Assembly: GCF_017833255.1 (NCBI RefSeq)
Contig: NZ_JAFIBU010000001.1
Span: 2,416,001 to 2,480,000 of the forward strand
DNA: 64,000 nucleotides
Origin: Paenibacillus sp. PvR098
GTDB taxonomy: Bacteria > Bacillota > Bacilli > Paenibacillales > NBRC-103111
Reading direction: 5' to 3'
This document shows positions 8,519 through 17,022 of the stretch, in pieces (within the stretch, counting starts at the first letter, position 1; every line of letters starts with the position of its first letter). The notes beneath the pieces were generated by a model, which saw only the letters and a program-made list of their open reading frames with translations, did not search any database and had not been told where the DNA came from. Made by a program: the position numbers and the translations under genes.

Positions 8519-9511
8519 CTAAATCGTGAATTCCTCAAGCGTCGACTTCGCAAACAGATCTTCGATTTGCGGCTTGCTTTTAATCAGTCCTTGTTCAAAG
8601 GAATAGTTCACCATCGCGTTCAAAGTGATCCTGTTCTTTTCCAGCCCGTAAGGCCAAAAATCGTCGCCCAGCACCTTTTTCGTCCTTTGAACCTCCGCCG
8701 AAAGCCAAGGAAGCATGACATTTAGCGCTACATTCTGATTAAAGCTTTCATATACATCGTTTTTGGCTTGCGCAAAAGCTTTATACAGATTTTGAGCGAC
8801 CCAAGGATTTTTCTCCAGTATTTCATCCTTAATGGCCACCAGATGCATAATCGGGAAAATGCCGGTCTTACGGAAATATTCTTGTTCGACGGTTGCATGA
8901 TCATCAAACAGCCTCTTGACGTTAGGTGAACCCTTAACAAAGCAAGATGGTGCACGCGGACAGACTAGTGCGTCGATCTCGCCCTCCTCAAGCATTTGAT
9001 TTAAGGTCTTATGCGGATCGATCGGTTGAATTTTAATTTCAGGAGGCAAACTTAATTTTATTTTTTCAATCCGCCCTGGTTTCTCTTGACCACCGCTGAA
9101 CCAAAGAAGATCCGAAGGGTGAACGTCATATTCATGCTGCAGCATACCACGAATAAATACGCTGGCTGTTACTTGATATTCAGGTATACCTACACGCTTT
9201 CCGATTAAGTCCTTAGGTTCCTTAATCCCTGAATTTACATTCACATATATGCCCGAATGGCGGAAGGATCGTGATGGAAAAACGGGAATTGCGGTAAATT
9301 TCGGAAACCCGCGGTCACGAGCGATTAAATAGGAGGAAAGGGACATTTCGGATACGTCGAACTCCTGATGGCGCATCATTCGAAAGAACGTTTCCTCTAC
9401 AGGCAATTTTAAAAAGTTAAGCTCGATTCCTTCAGGTTGGATCGTTCCGTCGACTAATCCCTGGACTCTATCGTAATTCCAACAAGCAAAGCTTAATGAC
9501 AGTTTTGACAT
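8519..9511 (-). CDS. 4,5-dihydroxyphthalate decarboxylase-like protein (periplasmic-binding-protein fold)
   Basis: 330 residues, no signal peptide or lipobox, so cytoplasmic. Stretches such as VDGTIQPEGIELNFL, FFRMMRHQEFDVSEMSLSSY, DLIGKRVGIPEYQVTASVF and EIDALVCPRAP resemble what I recall of the 4,5-dihydroxyphthalate decarboxylase (Pht5) family, which has the fold of ABC substrate-binding proteins. Pht5 converts 4,5-dihydroxyphthalate to protocatechuate. The ATG at 9511 has GGGAGG 6 bases upstream. It is the first full-length gene of the minus-strand aromatic cluster. Because the fold is shared with solute-binding proteins, the enzymatic role is an inference from sequence and context. Confidence 0.75.
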   Translation of the reverse strand: MSKLSLSFACWNYDRVQGLVDGTIQPEGIELNFLKLPVEETFFRMMRHQEFDVSEMSLSSYLIARDRGFPKFTAIPVFPSRSFRHSGIYVNVNSGIKEPKDLIGKRVGIPEYQVTASVFIRGMLQHEYDVHPSDLLWFSGGQEKPGRIEKIKLSLPPEIKIQPIDPHKTLNQMLEEGEIDALVCPRAPSCFVKGSPNVKRLFDDHATVEQEYFRKTGIFPIMHLVAIKDEILEKNPWVAQNLYKAFAQAKNDVYESFNQNVALNVMLPWLSAEVQRTKKVLGDDFWPYGLEKNRITLNAMVNYSFEQGLIKSKPQIEDLFAKSTLEEFTI

Positions 9512-9579
9512 GATGTACCTCCCATATTTTGTTTTAACATTTTTATTGCGGCGAATTTGAAACCATGTTTAGAAAAGTC

Positions 9580-9593
9580 TGAAAGCGCTAACG
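9580..9593 (+). promoter_or_regulatory. cre-like operator
   Basis: TGAAAGCGCTAACG matches the CcpA consensus TGWAANCGNTNWCA except for the last base. It lies in the leader of the aromatic operon, about 70 bases before the first structural gene at 9511, and would allow carbon-catabolite repression. Confidence 0.5.
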
Positions 9594-9609
9594 TTATTGT
9601 GCATTCGGA

Positions 9610-9638
9610 GACGATGTGAATAATATTTATTCATCGTC
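9610..9638. repeat. Long imperfect dyad in the operon leader
   Basis: GACGATG-TG-AATAA-TAT-TTATT-CATCGTC folds into a 12-pair stem with a 2-base bulge and a 3-base loop. No T-run follows on either strand, so it is not a simple terminator; it may be an operator or an RNA processing or stability element in the leader. Confidence 0.45.
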
Positions 9639-9710
9639 CTTTCTAAGAACCTTAGTCTAGTTGCACGAAATAACTACATTCCGAGATATGACACCCCCGA
9701 TTCCACAAAT

Positions 9711-9727
9711 AGTGAACATAATTCACT
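9711..9727. promoter_or_regulatory. 17-bp palindromic operator candidate
   Basis: AGTGAA-CATAA-TTCACT is a perfect 6-base inverted repeat with a 5-base spacer. It starts about 16 bases downstream of the -10 box at 9743-9748, the usual place for a repressor site. No cognate regulator gene is present next to it. Confidence 0.5.
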
Positions 9728-9742
9728 AACAAGACTACATTT

Positions 9743-9772
9743 ATTATAATTCATGAGATAAACAGAATTCAA
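9743..9772 (-). promoter_or_regulatory. Sigma-A-type promoter for the aromatic operon
   Basis: On the minus strand TTGAAT (9767-9772) is followed after 18 bases by TATAAT (9743-9748). Transcription would start near 9736 and reach the decarboxylase-like gene at 9511 through a leader of about 225 bases. Confidence 0.6.
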
Positions 9773-9779
9773 CAAAAAA

Positions 9780-9815
9780 ATAAAATAACATAAGAAAAAC
9801 CTGGCCGTGGCCAGG
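9780..9815 (-). terminator. Rho-independent terminator in the upstream leader
   Basis: CCTGGCC-AC-GGCCAGG on the minus strand (9800-9815) forms a perfect 7-pair stem followed by TTTTTCTT. It closes the short transcript that carries the 16-codon frame and would block reading from the 9930 promoter into the operon unless bypassed. Confidence 0.7.
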
Positions 9816-9837
9816 TCCTTGTCTAAACCCATACTTC

Positions 9838-9888
9838 TTACACAGGGAGGTATTTATACGAATCTGGCCTAACATATTGTTCTGTCAT
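9838..9888 (-). CDS. Tiny 16-residue open frame (leader peptide candidate)
   Basis: The peptide MTEQYVRPDSYKYLPV starts at an ATG with AAGGGAG at ideal distance upstream and ends 22 bases before the terminator stem at 9800-9815. A promoter lies just upstream. Three of its sixteen residues are Tyr. The gene could be a free small peptide or a leader peptide in front of the catabolic operon. I do not recognise it, and its reality rests only on the signals around it. Confidence 0.4.
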   Translation of the reverse strand: MTEQYVRPDSYKYLPV

Positions 9889-9912
9889 GAAATCAGCTCC
9901 CTTGACCATTAT

Positions 9913-9961
9913 TGAAAGCGATTTAAAAGATTATATACGGAGTTACCGTTTTTGTGTCCTA
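9913..9961 (-). promoter_or_regulatory. Promoter with overlapping cre-like site
   Basis: The minus strand has a -10 box TATAAT at 9930-9935 and a weak GGACA-type -35 about 19 bases upstream. A cre-like sequence, TGAAAGCGATTTAA read on the plus strand at 9913-9926, covers the expected transcription start, with one mismatch to the CcpA consensus. It would drive the 16-codon frame under carbon control. Confidence 0.45.
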
Positions 9962-10183
9962 ACTGTGCGCGAAACGCAAAAAAATAGTCATGTACTGATC
10001 TCGTCGAGCTCTGAGGGTTAGTTCCCTTGCGTCCTCCGAACTGCATATTACAGTTGTTGTCGAACACAAAAAGATGCTGTCGAATTTTGGATGCAATGAT
10101 TGACTACTAGTGCTAGACTGTATATGATTGCCGAGATCTTAAATCAGGTAGTAAAAAGCAAAGCACCAAGGAGCTGGAGGATT

Positions 10184-11557
10184 TTGAAAAAAAATATGCT
10201 TGCATTCGTTGCAAACATCGCAGTACTCGCACCATATGTAGGGTTTCTCTATGCGGAATGGCTGTTCCATCAGAATATACCCCTTCCTCTTCATTTACTG
10301 CTTCTTGCCGCTATGATGCTGTTCACTTACTTCGTAGCCGCGCCTCTATGGTTGAATTCCTTTCCAAGGAAAAGAAGGTTCGTCATCTATTTGATGATAA
10401 GCATTATTTTAATACTTGGTTTTGTTTGGGATCTGTTAAGAACCGTACATAGCGGGAATGTGTTCAGTCTGGAGATCTTCATGGTTCCCATTGTTTTGGC
10501 TCTGCTTTTTTTCTCTGTGAAAGAAGCTATCTTTGTATTGTTCCTCTGTGTGATGATCAGTACGGTTCATGTACTCATGAATTTCGATAAAACTCAACCC
10601 GGCAGCATATTGTCAGGTTTATTGCAGGTAGGGATTTGCATTGTTATCATTTTCATCATGGATCGTGCGCTTAAGGTAAGAGCAAGTCTTATGAACAAAC
10701 AGCACATACTGGTAGAGAACTCCAGTGCATTCATTCTTGGAATCGATCGTAATGGTAAGATTGATTTGTGCAACCCGGCCATGTGTCGGTTATTAAATAT
10801 GAAGCGGAATGAGGTTCTGGATCAATTTTTTTGGAAAGTTGGAGTAAGATTAGTCAACAAAGATGCGGATCAAATCTTCCAGCTACTGGCCCAAAGACAA
10901 AAAGTAGATCAAATGGAACTGAATATCTCAGATAGTTATAAAAATACATATACGTATCTTGCAGATACCTATCTGGTCAATGATGACGGACTGGCCAGCG
11001 GACTTATCGTCGTTCTCAATGACATTACAGAGCGTATCGTCATCGAAAGAAAACTATACGAACTTTCTGTTACTGACGAATTGACGAAAATAGCAAACCG
11101 GAGACACTTCGAGAAGCGCTTTGATGAAGAAGTCATCCGATCAAACCGGTATGGACATCCTCTCTCATTAATCTTGATTGATTTGGACCATTTCAAACAG
11201 ATTAATGATACGTATGGTCATATATTTGGCGATCAAGTGCTGCAGACCGCTGCCAAAGTGCTGAAAATGCACGTACGGGATACGGATCTTGTTTCCAGAT
11301 GGGGAGGTGAGGAGTTCGCCATATTGCTTCCGGAGACCACGCTATCCGAAGCGGAAGAAATCGGTGCTCGGTTGCTTGCAAAGGTTCAGGAAACTCCAAT
11401 TCCGTTACAAGACGACCAAAGTGTGACAGTGACTTTTTCAGCTGGAGTAACCACTAGAACGCATGATATCGCAAAGGAAAATGTGATTGCGTCAGCCGAC
11501 TCCGCCTTGTATCAAGCAAAACAAAACGGAAGAAACCGTGTGATGATTGATCAGTGA
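10184..11557 (+). CDS. Membrane-bound diguanylate cyclase with PAS domain (GGDEF)
   Basis: The N-terminal part holds about six hydrophobic segments (IAVLAPYVGFLYAEW, LLLAAMMLFTYFVAAPLW, YLMISIILILGFVW, IFMVPIVLALLFFSV and others), then a PAS domain (VENSSAFILGIDRNGKIDLC...) and a C-terminal GGDEF domain. The active site reads RWGGEEF, and RDTD five residues before it is an intact inhibitory I-site. It makes c-di-GMP from GTP at the membrane. I chose the TTG at 10184 because AAGGAG lies 10 bases upstream; the open frame starts at a TTG at 10100 and an ATG at 10196 is also possible. A monocistronic gene with its own terminator. Confidence 0.92.
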   Translation: MKKNMLAFVANIAVLAPYVGFLYAEWLFHQNIPLPLHLLLLAAMMLFTYFVAAPLWLNSFPRKRRFVIYLMISIILILGFVWDLLRTVHSGNVFSLEIFMVPIVLALLFFSVKEAIFVLFLCVMISTVHVLMNFDKTQPGSILSGLLQVGICIVIIFIMDRALKVRASLMNKQHILVENSSAFILGIDRNGKIDLCNPAMCRLLNMKRNEVLDQFFWKVGVRLVNKDADQIFQLLAQRQKVDQMELNISDSYKNTYTYLADTYLVNDDGLASGLIVVLNDITERIVIERKLYELSVTDELTKIANRRHFEKRFDEEVIRSNRYGHPLSLILIDLDHFKQINDTYGHIFGDQVLQTAAKVLKMHVRDTDLVSRWGGEEFAILLPETTLSEAEEIGARLLAKVQETPIPLQDDQSVTVTFSAGVTTRTHDIAKENVIASADSALYQAKQNGRNRVMIDQ

Positions 11558-11572
11558 CGGTTTCATTACAAA

Positions 11573-11602
11573 ATAAAACATCCGCTTCGGGGTGTTTTAT
11601 TT
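11573..11602 (+). terminator. Terminator of the diguanylate cyclase gene
   Basis: AAAACATCC-GCTTC-GGGGTGTTTT followed by ATTTGTTTT forms a stable stem-loop 15 bases after the stop codon. Confidence 0.75.
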
Positions 11603-11637
11603 GTTTTCCCTTTCAAATATTTACTTTTAAACTCCTA

Positions 11638-12447
11638 CTAATACATATTCTTACCATAAAAAATTTCATCCATTTCCATGTTGAGACTTTCCGTTATTTC
11701 CTCCTGCTCCCTTGGACTTAACTTATCTTTCGTATATCCAAATAAATAGTTGTTTAAATCGAATGCTTTCAACTTACATTTGGTATGAAAAATATTTTCC
11801 TGATATACATTCACATCGATCATGTCATATAAGCTTCTAACATTTTCCGGAATGTAATTTTGAATGGAGCTGATATCGTGATCGACAAACAGCTTGTGAC
11901 CGCTTATATCTCTTGTGAAGCCGCGAACCCGGTAATCAATCGTCATAATGTCCGTATCAAAGGAGTGAATCAGATAATTGAGCGCTTTAAGCGGCGATAT
12001 TTCCCCACAGGTAGATACGTCAATATCTGCTCTGAACGTGCTGATCCCTTCATCGGGATGGTATTCAGGATAAGTATGAACCGTAATATGACTTTTATCT
12101 AACTGCATGACGACCGTTGCTGGAAGAGGTCCGGGTGATTCATCGAATGACTCCGTTGGAGCTTCTTCAACCGGCCCCTCCGAAACCAGCAAGGTGACAC
12201 TAGATCCTTGAGGAACATAATCTTGTTTGGCAATATTTAAAACATGGGCGCCAATGATATCCGATACGGCCTTGAGTATCTTGGTTAATCGGTCGGCATT
12301 GTACTGCTCATCTATATATTCTATGTAGGCTTCGCGTTCTTCTTTGGTTTTCGTATAGCAAATGTCATACATATTAAAGCTTAACGATTTTGTAAGATTG
12401 TTAAAGCCATGTAATTGGATACGCTGCTCCGGCGTTAATTTCATCAT
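11638..12447 (-). CDS. speD: S-adenosylmethionine decarboxylase proenzyme, long (E. coli) type
   Basis: 269 residues from the ATG at 12447, chosen because AAGGGG lies 6 bases upstream. [19 protein letters not shown] near the N-terminus is diagnostic of the E. coli-type enzyme. The proenzyme cuts itself in [13 protein letters not shown] and turns S119 into the pyruvoyl cofactor. The product is decarboxylated SAM for spermidine synthesis. No speE is next to it. Bacillus subtilis has the short (about 126 residue) form, so this is the alternative class; it is known in other Firmicutes. Confidence 0.95.
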   Translation of the reverse strand: MMKLTPEQRIQLHGFNNLTKSLSFNMYDICYTKTKEEREAYIEYIDEQYNADRLTKILKAVSDIIGAHVLNIAKQDYVPQGSSVTLLVSEGPVEEAPTESFDESPGPLPATVVMQLDKSHITVHTYPEYHPDEGISTFRADIDVSTCGEISPLKALNYLIHSFDTDIMTIDYRVRGFTRDISGHKLFVDHDISSIQNYIPENVRSLYDMIDVNVYQENIFHTKCKLKAFDLNNYLFGYTKDKLSPREQEEITESLNMEMDEIFYGKNMY

Positions 12448-12617
12448 GAATTTCCCCTTATTCTTGAGATTCAATGAATACTATTCCCTTTTTCATACTT
12501 ACCCATTCTTTTCCCCTTCAGAGCGCAGTCAAGAAAATAAATTGTTAATTTTTTTTGAACTATTTATGTCGGATTCGGTCGTTTTCGGTTGTTTGAGGAA
12601 TACCATGTGTTCAATCA

Positions 12618-12634
12618 CGTAAACTATTCTGACA
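12618..12634 (+). promoter_or_regulatory. TnrA/GlnR-like operator
   Basis: CGTAAACTATTCTGACA fits the TnrA consensus TGTNANAWWWTMTNACA at 15 of 17 positions. It lies 17 bases before the glnQ-like start and would link the operon to nitrogen or glutamine supply. Confidence 0.5.
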
Positions 12635-12651
12635 AAAGAAAGGGGAGCGCT

Positions 12652-13380
12652 ATGATACATTTCCATCAAGTCAATAAACACTACGGCCAATTTCATGTAC
12701 TGAAAGATATTAATTTATCAATTAAACAAGGCGAAGTGGTTGTTGTCATTGGTCCATCCGGTTCGGGCAAAAGCACACTGGTCCGCTGCATCAACCGTTT
12801 GGAAGCGATCACGGACGGCGAGTTGATTGTTGACAGTGTAAGAATCAATGACAAGAAGACCGACATCAATGCGTTGCGCAGGGATATCGGAATGGTGTTC
12901 CAGCATTTTAACTTATACCCGCATAAAACCGTGCTTGAAAATATTACTCTCGCTCCCATGAAAGTCGTCGGGGTATCGAAAGAGGAAGCGGAAAAGACTG
13001 CAATGTTTTACCTTGAGAAAGTCGGCATCCCCGATAAGGCAAATGCGTTCCCGTCTCAGCTATCCGGCGGCCAGCAGCAGCGTGTCGCCATCGCGCGCGG
13101 TCTTTCCATGAAGCCGAAAATCATGCTGTTCGACGAACCGACGTCCGCGTTGGATCCGGAAACTATCGGGGAAGTACTCGATGTCATGAAGAAGCTTGCA
13201 CGCGAAGGAATGACGATGGTTGTCGTCACCCACGAAATGGGATTTGCGAAGGAAGTCGCCGACCGGGTCGTTTTTATGGATCAAGGACAAATTGTCGAGG
13301 AAGCAGCGCCGGCTGAGTTTTTTGCAAACCCGCGAGAAGAACGAGCGCGTTTATTCCTCAGCCGTATCTTAAATCACTAA
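12652..13380 (+). CDS. glnQ: Glutamine/polar amino acid ABC transporter ATPase
   Basis: 242 residues from the ATG at 12652, with AAAGGGGAG upstream; the open frame starts earlier at 12589 without support. It carries Walker [10 protein letters not shown], the signature LSGGQQQR, Walker [14 protein letters not shown] and the switch His in VVTHEMG. It powers uptake at the inner face of the membrane. The gene order ATPase, binding protein, permease, permease is that of Bacillus subtilis glnQHMP, and the following two-component pair resembles GlnK/GlnL, so glutamine is the likely substrate, though other polar amino acids are possible. Confidence 0.93.
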   Translation: MIHFHQVNKHYGQFHVLKDINLSIKQGEVVVVIGPSGSGKSTLVRCINRLEAITDGELIVDSVRINDKKTDINALRRDIGMVFQHFNLYPHKTVLENITLAPMKVVGVSKEEAEKTAMFYLEKVGIPDKANAFPSQLSGGQQQRVAIARGLSMKPKIMLFDEPTSALDPETIGEVLDVMKKLAREGMTMVVVTHEMGFAKEVADRVVFMDQGQIVEEAAPAEFFANPREERARLFLSRILNH

Positions 13381-13405
13381 TTCAGGAAAAAAGGGGATGT
13401 ATGAA

Positions 13406-14215
13406 ATGAAACGTTGGGGCAAAGTCACGAGTATTGCATTGACCGCCGTATTGGCACTGGGAACATTGGCTGCCTGTGGAAAGCCAGCTGCAGAAGAAGC
13501 ACAAGGATCGATCGCGAAAATCAAAGAACACGGCAAAGTCATTGCTGGCGTAAAGTATGACCTGAATTTGTTCGGCTTGAAGGATCCGGCAAGCGGCCAA
13601 GTTCAAGGCTTGGATATCGACATCGCGAAAGCAGTAGCAAAGAAAGTTCTCGGCGACGAGAACGCGATCGAGCTTAAGGAAGTTACCTCCAAAACACGGA
13701 TTCCAATGCTTAAAAACGGCGAAATCGATATGATCGTAGCTACGATGACGATTACAGAAGAGCGCAAACAAGAGATCGACTTCTCTGACGTTTATTTCAC
13801 GGCAGGCCAATCCCTGCTTGTTCCGGCTAACAGCCCGATTACATCCATTAAAGATTTGACCAAGTCTTCTAAAGTATTGACAGCCAAAGGCTCCACATCG
13901 GCCAAGAACGTACGCGAAGCGGCACCAGATGCGCAGGTTCTTGAATTCGAAACCTACGCTGAGGCGTTCACTGCATTAAAAGCTGGCCAAGGCGACGCCT
14001 TGACGACAGATAACGCTCTGCTCTTCGGAATGGCCAAACAAGACAGCAACTTCAAAGTACTGGATGAGACATTTACGGAAGAGCCGTACGGTATCGGAAT
14101 CCGTAAAGGCGATGCAGAGTTTGTGCAGCTGGTTAATGATACATTGAAGGAAATGAAAGAAAACGGCGAATACGACGCCATCCACGAGAAATGGATCGGC
14201 AAGAAACCGAACTAA
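13406..14215 (+). CDS. glnH: Glutamine/polar amino acid binding lipoprotein
   Basis: 269 residues from the ATG at 13406 (AAGGGG 9 bases upstream; the upstream ATG at 13397 directly abuts that site). A lipoprotein signal ends at the lipobox LAAC. The rest is a type-3 extracellular solute-binding fold, with GLDIDIAKAVAKKVLG, IDMIVATMTITEERKQEIDFSDVYF and AFTALKAGQGDALTTDNAL. It captures the amino acid outside the membrane and hands it to the two permeases. It starts 25 bases after the ATPase gene, in the same operon. Confidence 0.93.
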   Translation: MKRWGKVTSIALTAVLALGTLAACGKPAAEEAQGSIAKIKEHGKVIAGVKYDLNLFGLKDPASGQVQGLDIDIAKAVAKKVLGDENAIELKEVTSKTRIPMLKNGEIDMIVATMTITEERKQEIDFSDVYFTAGQSLLVPANSPITSIKDLTKSSKVLTAKGSTSAKNVREAAPDAQVLEFETYAEAFTALKAGQGDALTTDNALLFGMAKQDSNFKVLDETFTEEPYGIGIRKGDAEFVQLVNDTLKEMKENGEYDAIHEKWIGKKPN

Positions 14216-14296
14216 TATAATACACAAGCCGAGGGGATGAGCGCAGGCCGCTGGTCTCCTCTATGCTTTCAAACGGGATGTAAGGAGGTAAGGGAT

Positions 14297-14953
14297 ATGT
14301 TAATCGATTTTACGGTCCTCACCGACAATATTGACCGCTATATGATCGGATTTGGCGGGACCGTCGCAGCAAGTGTGATATCCCTCATTGCAAGTTTTAT
14401 TCTAGGCACCATCATTGCGGTGTTTCGAATCACCCCCTTTAAGCCGCTTCAATGGTTCGGCGCGGCCTATGTTGAATTTATCCGGAATATTCCACTGCTG
14501 CTGATAGCATTTTTCGTCTTGGTCGGACTTCCGATCATGACCGGCGTTGTCCTCGTTCCTTTTGTTACCGGTTTGGTTGCTCTTTCCGTTTATACCTCCG
14601 CCTTTATCGCGGAAGCTATTCGCGCCGGTATTCAAACCGTACCCAAAGGTCAGATGGAAGCCGCTCGCTCGTCAGGCTTAACGTATATTCAAGCCATGTG
14701 GCACATTATTTTGCCGCAGGCCATTAAGATCGTAATTCCTCCACTAGGCAATCAATTTTTGAACCTGGTGAAGAACTCTTCGATATTTACGATTTTATCC
14801 GCGTCGGACTTAATGTATCAAGCCGACTTAATTAACTCGGATACCTTCGACACGTTTAGTTCTTATATATTTGCTGCCATTTTTTATTTGGTTTTGACCA
14901 TTCCACTTAGCTACGGCGTGCGTTATTTGGAACGCAGGTACGCAGGGAATTAA
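14297..14953 (+). CDS. glnM: Amino acid ABC transporter permease 1
   Basis: 218 residues from the ATG at 14297, which has TAAGGAGG upstream; the frame is open from 14237. It has about five membrane segments and the EAA loop for ATPase contact (EAARSSGLTYIQAMWHIILPQAI). HisM/GlnP-type permeases pair as heterodimers. The neighbouring permease starts 15 bases after this stop. The symbol follows the B. subtilis gene order and is therefore positional. Confidence 0.9.
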   Translation: MLIDFTVLTDNIDRYMIGFGGTVAASVISLIASFILGTIIAVFRITPFKPLQWFGAAYVEFIRNIPLLLIAFFVLVGLPIMTGVVLVPFVTGLVALSVYTSAFIAEAIRAGIQTVPKGQMEAARSSGLTYIQAMWHIILPQAIKIVIPPLGNQFLNLVKNSSIFTILSASDLMYQADLINSDTFDTFSSYIFAAIFYLVLTIPLSYGVRYLERRYAGN

Positions 14954-14968
14954 AGGAGGGGAAGCGTA

Positions 14969-15619
14969 ATGGATTTTATTGGTGCACTGTCCCCTGTGAA
15001 TATACAATTTATGCTGCAAGGCTTTCTGCTCACGATCGAGGTAGCGCTCCTATCGATTGCGATTAGTTTTGTCATCAGTATTCTTGTAGGCACGGTTCGA
15101 TACGCCAAGGTACCTGTACTTAGCAAAGTATTCGCGGTGTTGGTCGAGACGGTCCGTAACTTACCTCTGCTTCTGATCATCTTTTTTACGTATTTTGCTC
15201 TGCCAGAGATCGGCATTAAGATGGATAAGTTTACAGCGGCAGTAGTCGCTCTCGTTATTTTTGAATCGGCTATGATCTCCGAAATCGTACGAAGCGGTCT
15301 AAACTCGGTTGAAAAAGGTCTCATCGAAGCCGGACGTTCTTCCGGATTGACGAATACGCAAACGCTGAGGCATATTGTTCTCCCCATTGCGCTCCGTCGC
15401 ATGGTTCCTCCTATGGTGAGCCAATTCATCTCACTGCTGAAAGATACGTCTTTAGCGGTGGTCATTGCGCTGCCGGAGCTGATGAACCACGTTCAAATCA
15501 TCAACGGCCATAACATCAATTACGTCATTCCGACGTTCCTGTTTGCGGCTCTTCTGTATTTTGTAGTCAATTACCTGCTTTCCATCGCTTCTCGCAGGCT
15601 CGAAAATCAACAGGCATAA
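14969..15619 (+). CDS. glnP: Amino acid ABC transporter permease 2
   Basis: 216 residues with the same HisM-type fold as its neighbour. The EAA loop is IEAGRSSGLTNTQTLRHIVLPIAL. AAAGGAGGGG lies before the ATG. It is the last gene of the transporter operon and is followed by a strong terminator before the sensor kinase gene. With the preceding permease it forms the membrane channel. The symbol is inferred from order. Confidence 0.9.
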   Translation: MDFIGALSPVNIQFMLQGFLLTIEVALLSIAISFVISILVGTVRYAKVPVLSKVFAVLVETVRNLPLLLIIFFTYFALPEIGIKMDKFTAAVVALVIFESAMISEIVRSGLNSVEKGLIEAGRSSGLTNTQTLRHIVLPIALRRMVPPMVSQFISLLKDTSLAVVIALPELMNHVQIINGHNINYVIPTFLFAALLYFVVNYLLSIASRRLENQQA

Positions 15620-15653
15620 CAACTATATGTATCTTTTCCTACGCGACAAAATG

Positions 15654-15691
15654 CTCTTTCTTCCTGTACTATAGGAAGAAGGAGTATTTTT
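15654..15691 (+). terminator. Terminator after the amino acid transporter operon
   Basis: CTCTTTCTTCCT-gtactat-AGGAAGAAGGAG followed by TATTTTTG is a 12-pair stem with one wobble. It separates the transporter from the two-component genes, which may be read by leakage or their own promoter. Confidence 0.7.
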
Positions 15692-15711
15692 GATATCCGG
15701 AGTAAAAAGGA

Positions 15712-17022
15712 GTGGCGAATCGAGAGATGCGGGATCATAAATTGTTCATCTGGGTCGTCATACTTCTGTCGACGGCGCTGCTTGGAGAAGTGAAAATCAC
15801 TCCGTTCGATGGAGATTTTCGATTTTCACTTGGCATTGCAGCCTATTTCTTCGGATTATTATGGTTTTCTATCCCTGTTCTTGCTACAGGCATTTCTGCT
15901 GGAGTGTTCATCGTCTTTTTTCGGGTTGTGATGGATGCTTCGCTGTATGGCATTCCCTGGCCCGAAGGAATCGTACAGCATTTGCCCGTCTTTTTTTACT
16001 ATGTTACGTTTGCAGCGGTCATTTCCCTGTTAAAGATAAAAACAAACGTAGAATATCCTTTAAAGGTAGGATTTTACGGCGCGATTGCGGATATGGCATC
16101 CAATGTAGCGGAATTGCTCATTCGTATGGGATTGGATGCAGTATCTAATATTACCACCCAAGGGATTTTGCTGATCGTTCTGATCGGCTTGCTTCGCAGC
16201 TTTTTTGTCGTCGGTCTGTGCAATATTTTAGCGATTCGACAGGTCCGGGCGCAGGGGGAGCAGCGTCGACAAGAGTTGGAACGGTTAATGCTGATTAATT
16301 CCGATTTGTTTGAAGAGGCCTTTTATCTTCGAAAATCAATGTCCAATATTGAAGACATTACTCGGGAGAGCTACCAGTTGTCCAAAGAGCTGAAAAATCT
16401 GTCTCCCCCTCACGCGGTGCGAGCGCTCCATATCGCAGAGAACGTGCATGAAATCAAGAAGGATTCCCAGCGCATTCTGTCTGGCTTATCTAAGATCATT
16501 CAACAGGAACAGATGCTTTCGAAGCGAGTTTCCATTTCGGTTCTTTGCTCGATGGTGGCGAGGGCCAATGAAAACTACAGTTTGCTGCTGGGAAAAACCA
16601 TTGAGCTCAATACCCGCTGCGACGTTAAACTATCCACCGACGAAATTTATCCGCTTCTTTCCGTATTGAATAACATCGTGTCTAATGCGGTTGAATCGAT
16701 TGAGATCCAAGGGCGAATCGAAATACGGGTTGATCTTAAATTCGATTCTGTTGTATTCTACGTGACAGACAATGGTCCCGGCATATCTTCCGATGAGCTG
16801 GACTTGATCTTTCACCCCGGCTATACGACCAAATTTGACAACGAAGGAAACTCTTCAACCGGTATCGGTCTTTCGCATGCCGCGGATATCGTTCGTTTGC
16901 TCGGAGGAGATATCTGCGTGTACAGTGTATCGGGACAAACGCGGTTTGAAGTCCGTATTCCGTCGGAACGTTTAATACAAAGGGAGGAGGCAGAGCATGC
17001 TGAAATTTTATCTGGTGGATGA
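15712..17022 (+). CDS. Sensor histidine kinase, GlnK (YcbA)-like
   Basis: 436 residues. The N-terminal 175 hold about six membrane segments. A cytoplasmic part follows with a probable phospho-acceptor His in VHEIKKDSQRI (H246) and an ATPase domain with N-box NNIVSNAVESI, DNGPGIS and a glycine box STGIGLSHA. The GTG at 15712 is in the region of CCGGAG and AAGGAG signals; an ATG at 15727 is an alternative start. The stop overlaps the regulator start by 26 bases. The pair next to glnQHMP is like B. subtilis GlnK-GlnL, which responds to glutamine; here it may control this transporter or glutaminase genes elsewhere (inference). Confidence 0.85.
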   Translation: MANREMRDHKLFIWVVILLSTALLGEVKITPFDGDFRFSLGIAAYFFGLLWFSIPVLATGISAGVFIVFFRVVMDASLYGIPWPEGIVQHLPVFFYYVTFAAVISLLKIKTNVEYPLKVGFYGAIADMASNVAELLIRMGLDAVSNITTQGILLIVLIGLLRSFFVVGLCNILAIRQVRAQGEQRRQELERLMLINSDLFEEAFYLRKSMSNIEDITRESYQLSKELKNLSPPHAVRALHIAENVHEIKKDSQRILSGLSKIIQQEQMLSKRVSISVLCSMVARANENYSLLLGKTIELNTRCDVKLSTDEIYPLLSVLNNIVSNAVESIEIQGRIEIRVDLKFDSVVFYVTDNGPGISSDELDLIFHPGYTTKFDNEGNSSTGIGLSHAADIVRLLGGDICVYSVSGQTRFEVRIPSERLIQREEAEHAEILSGG

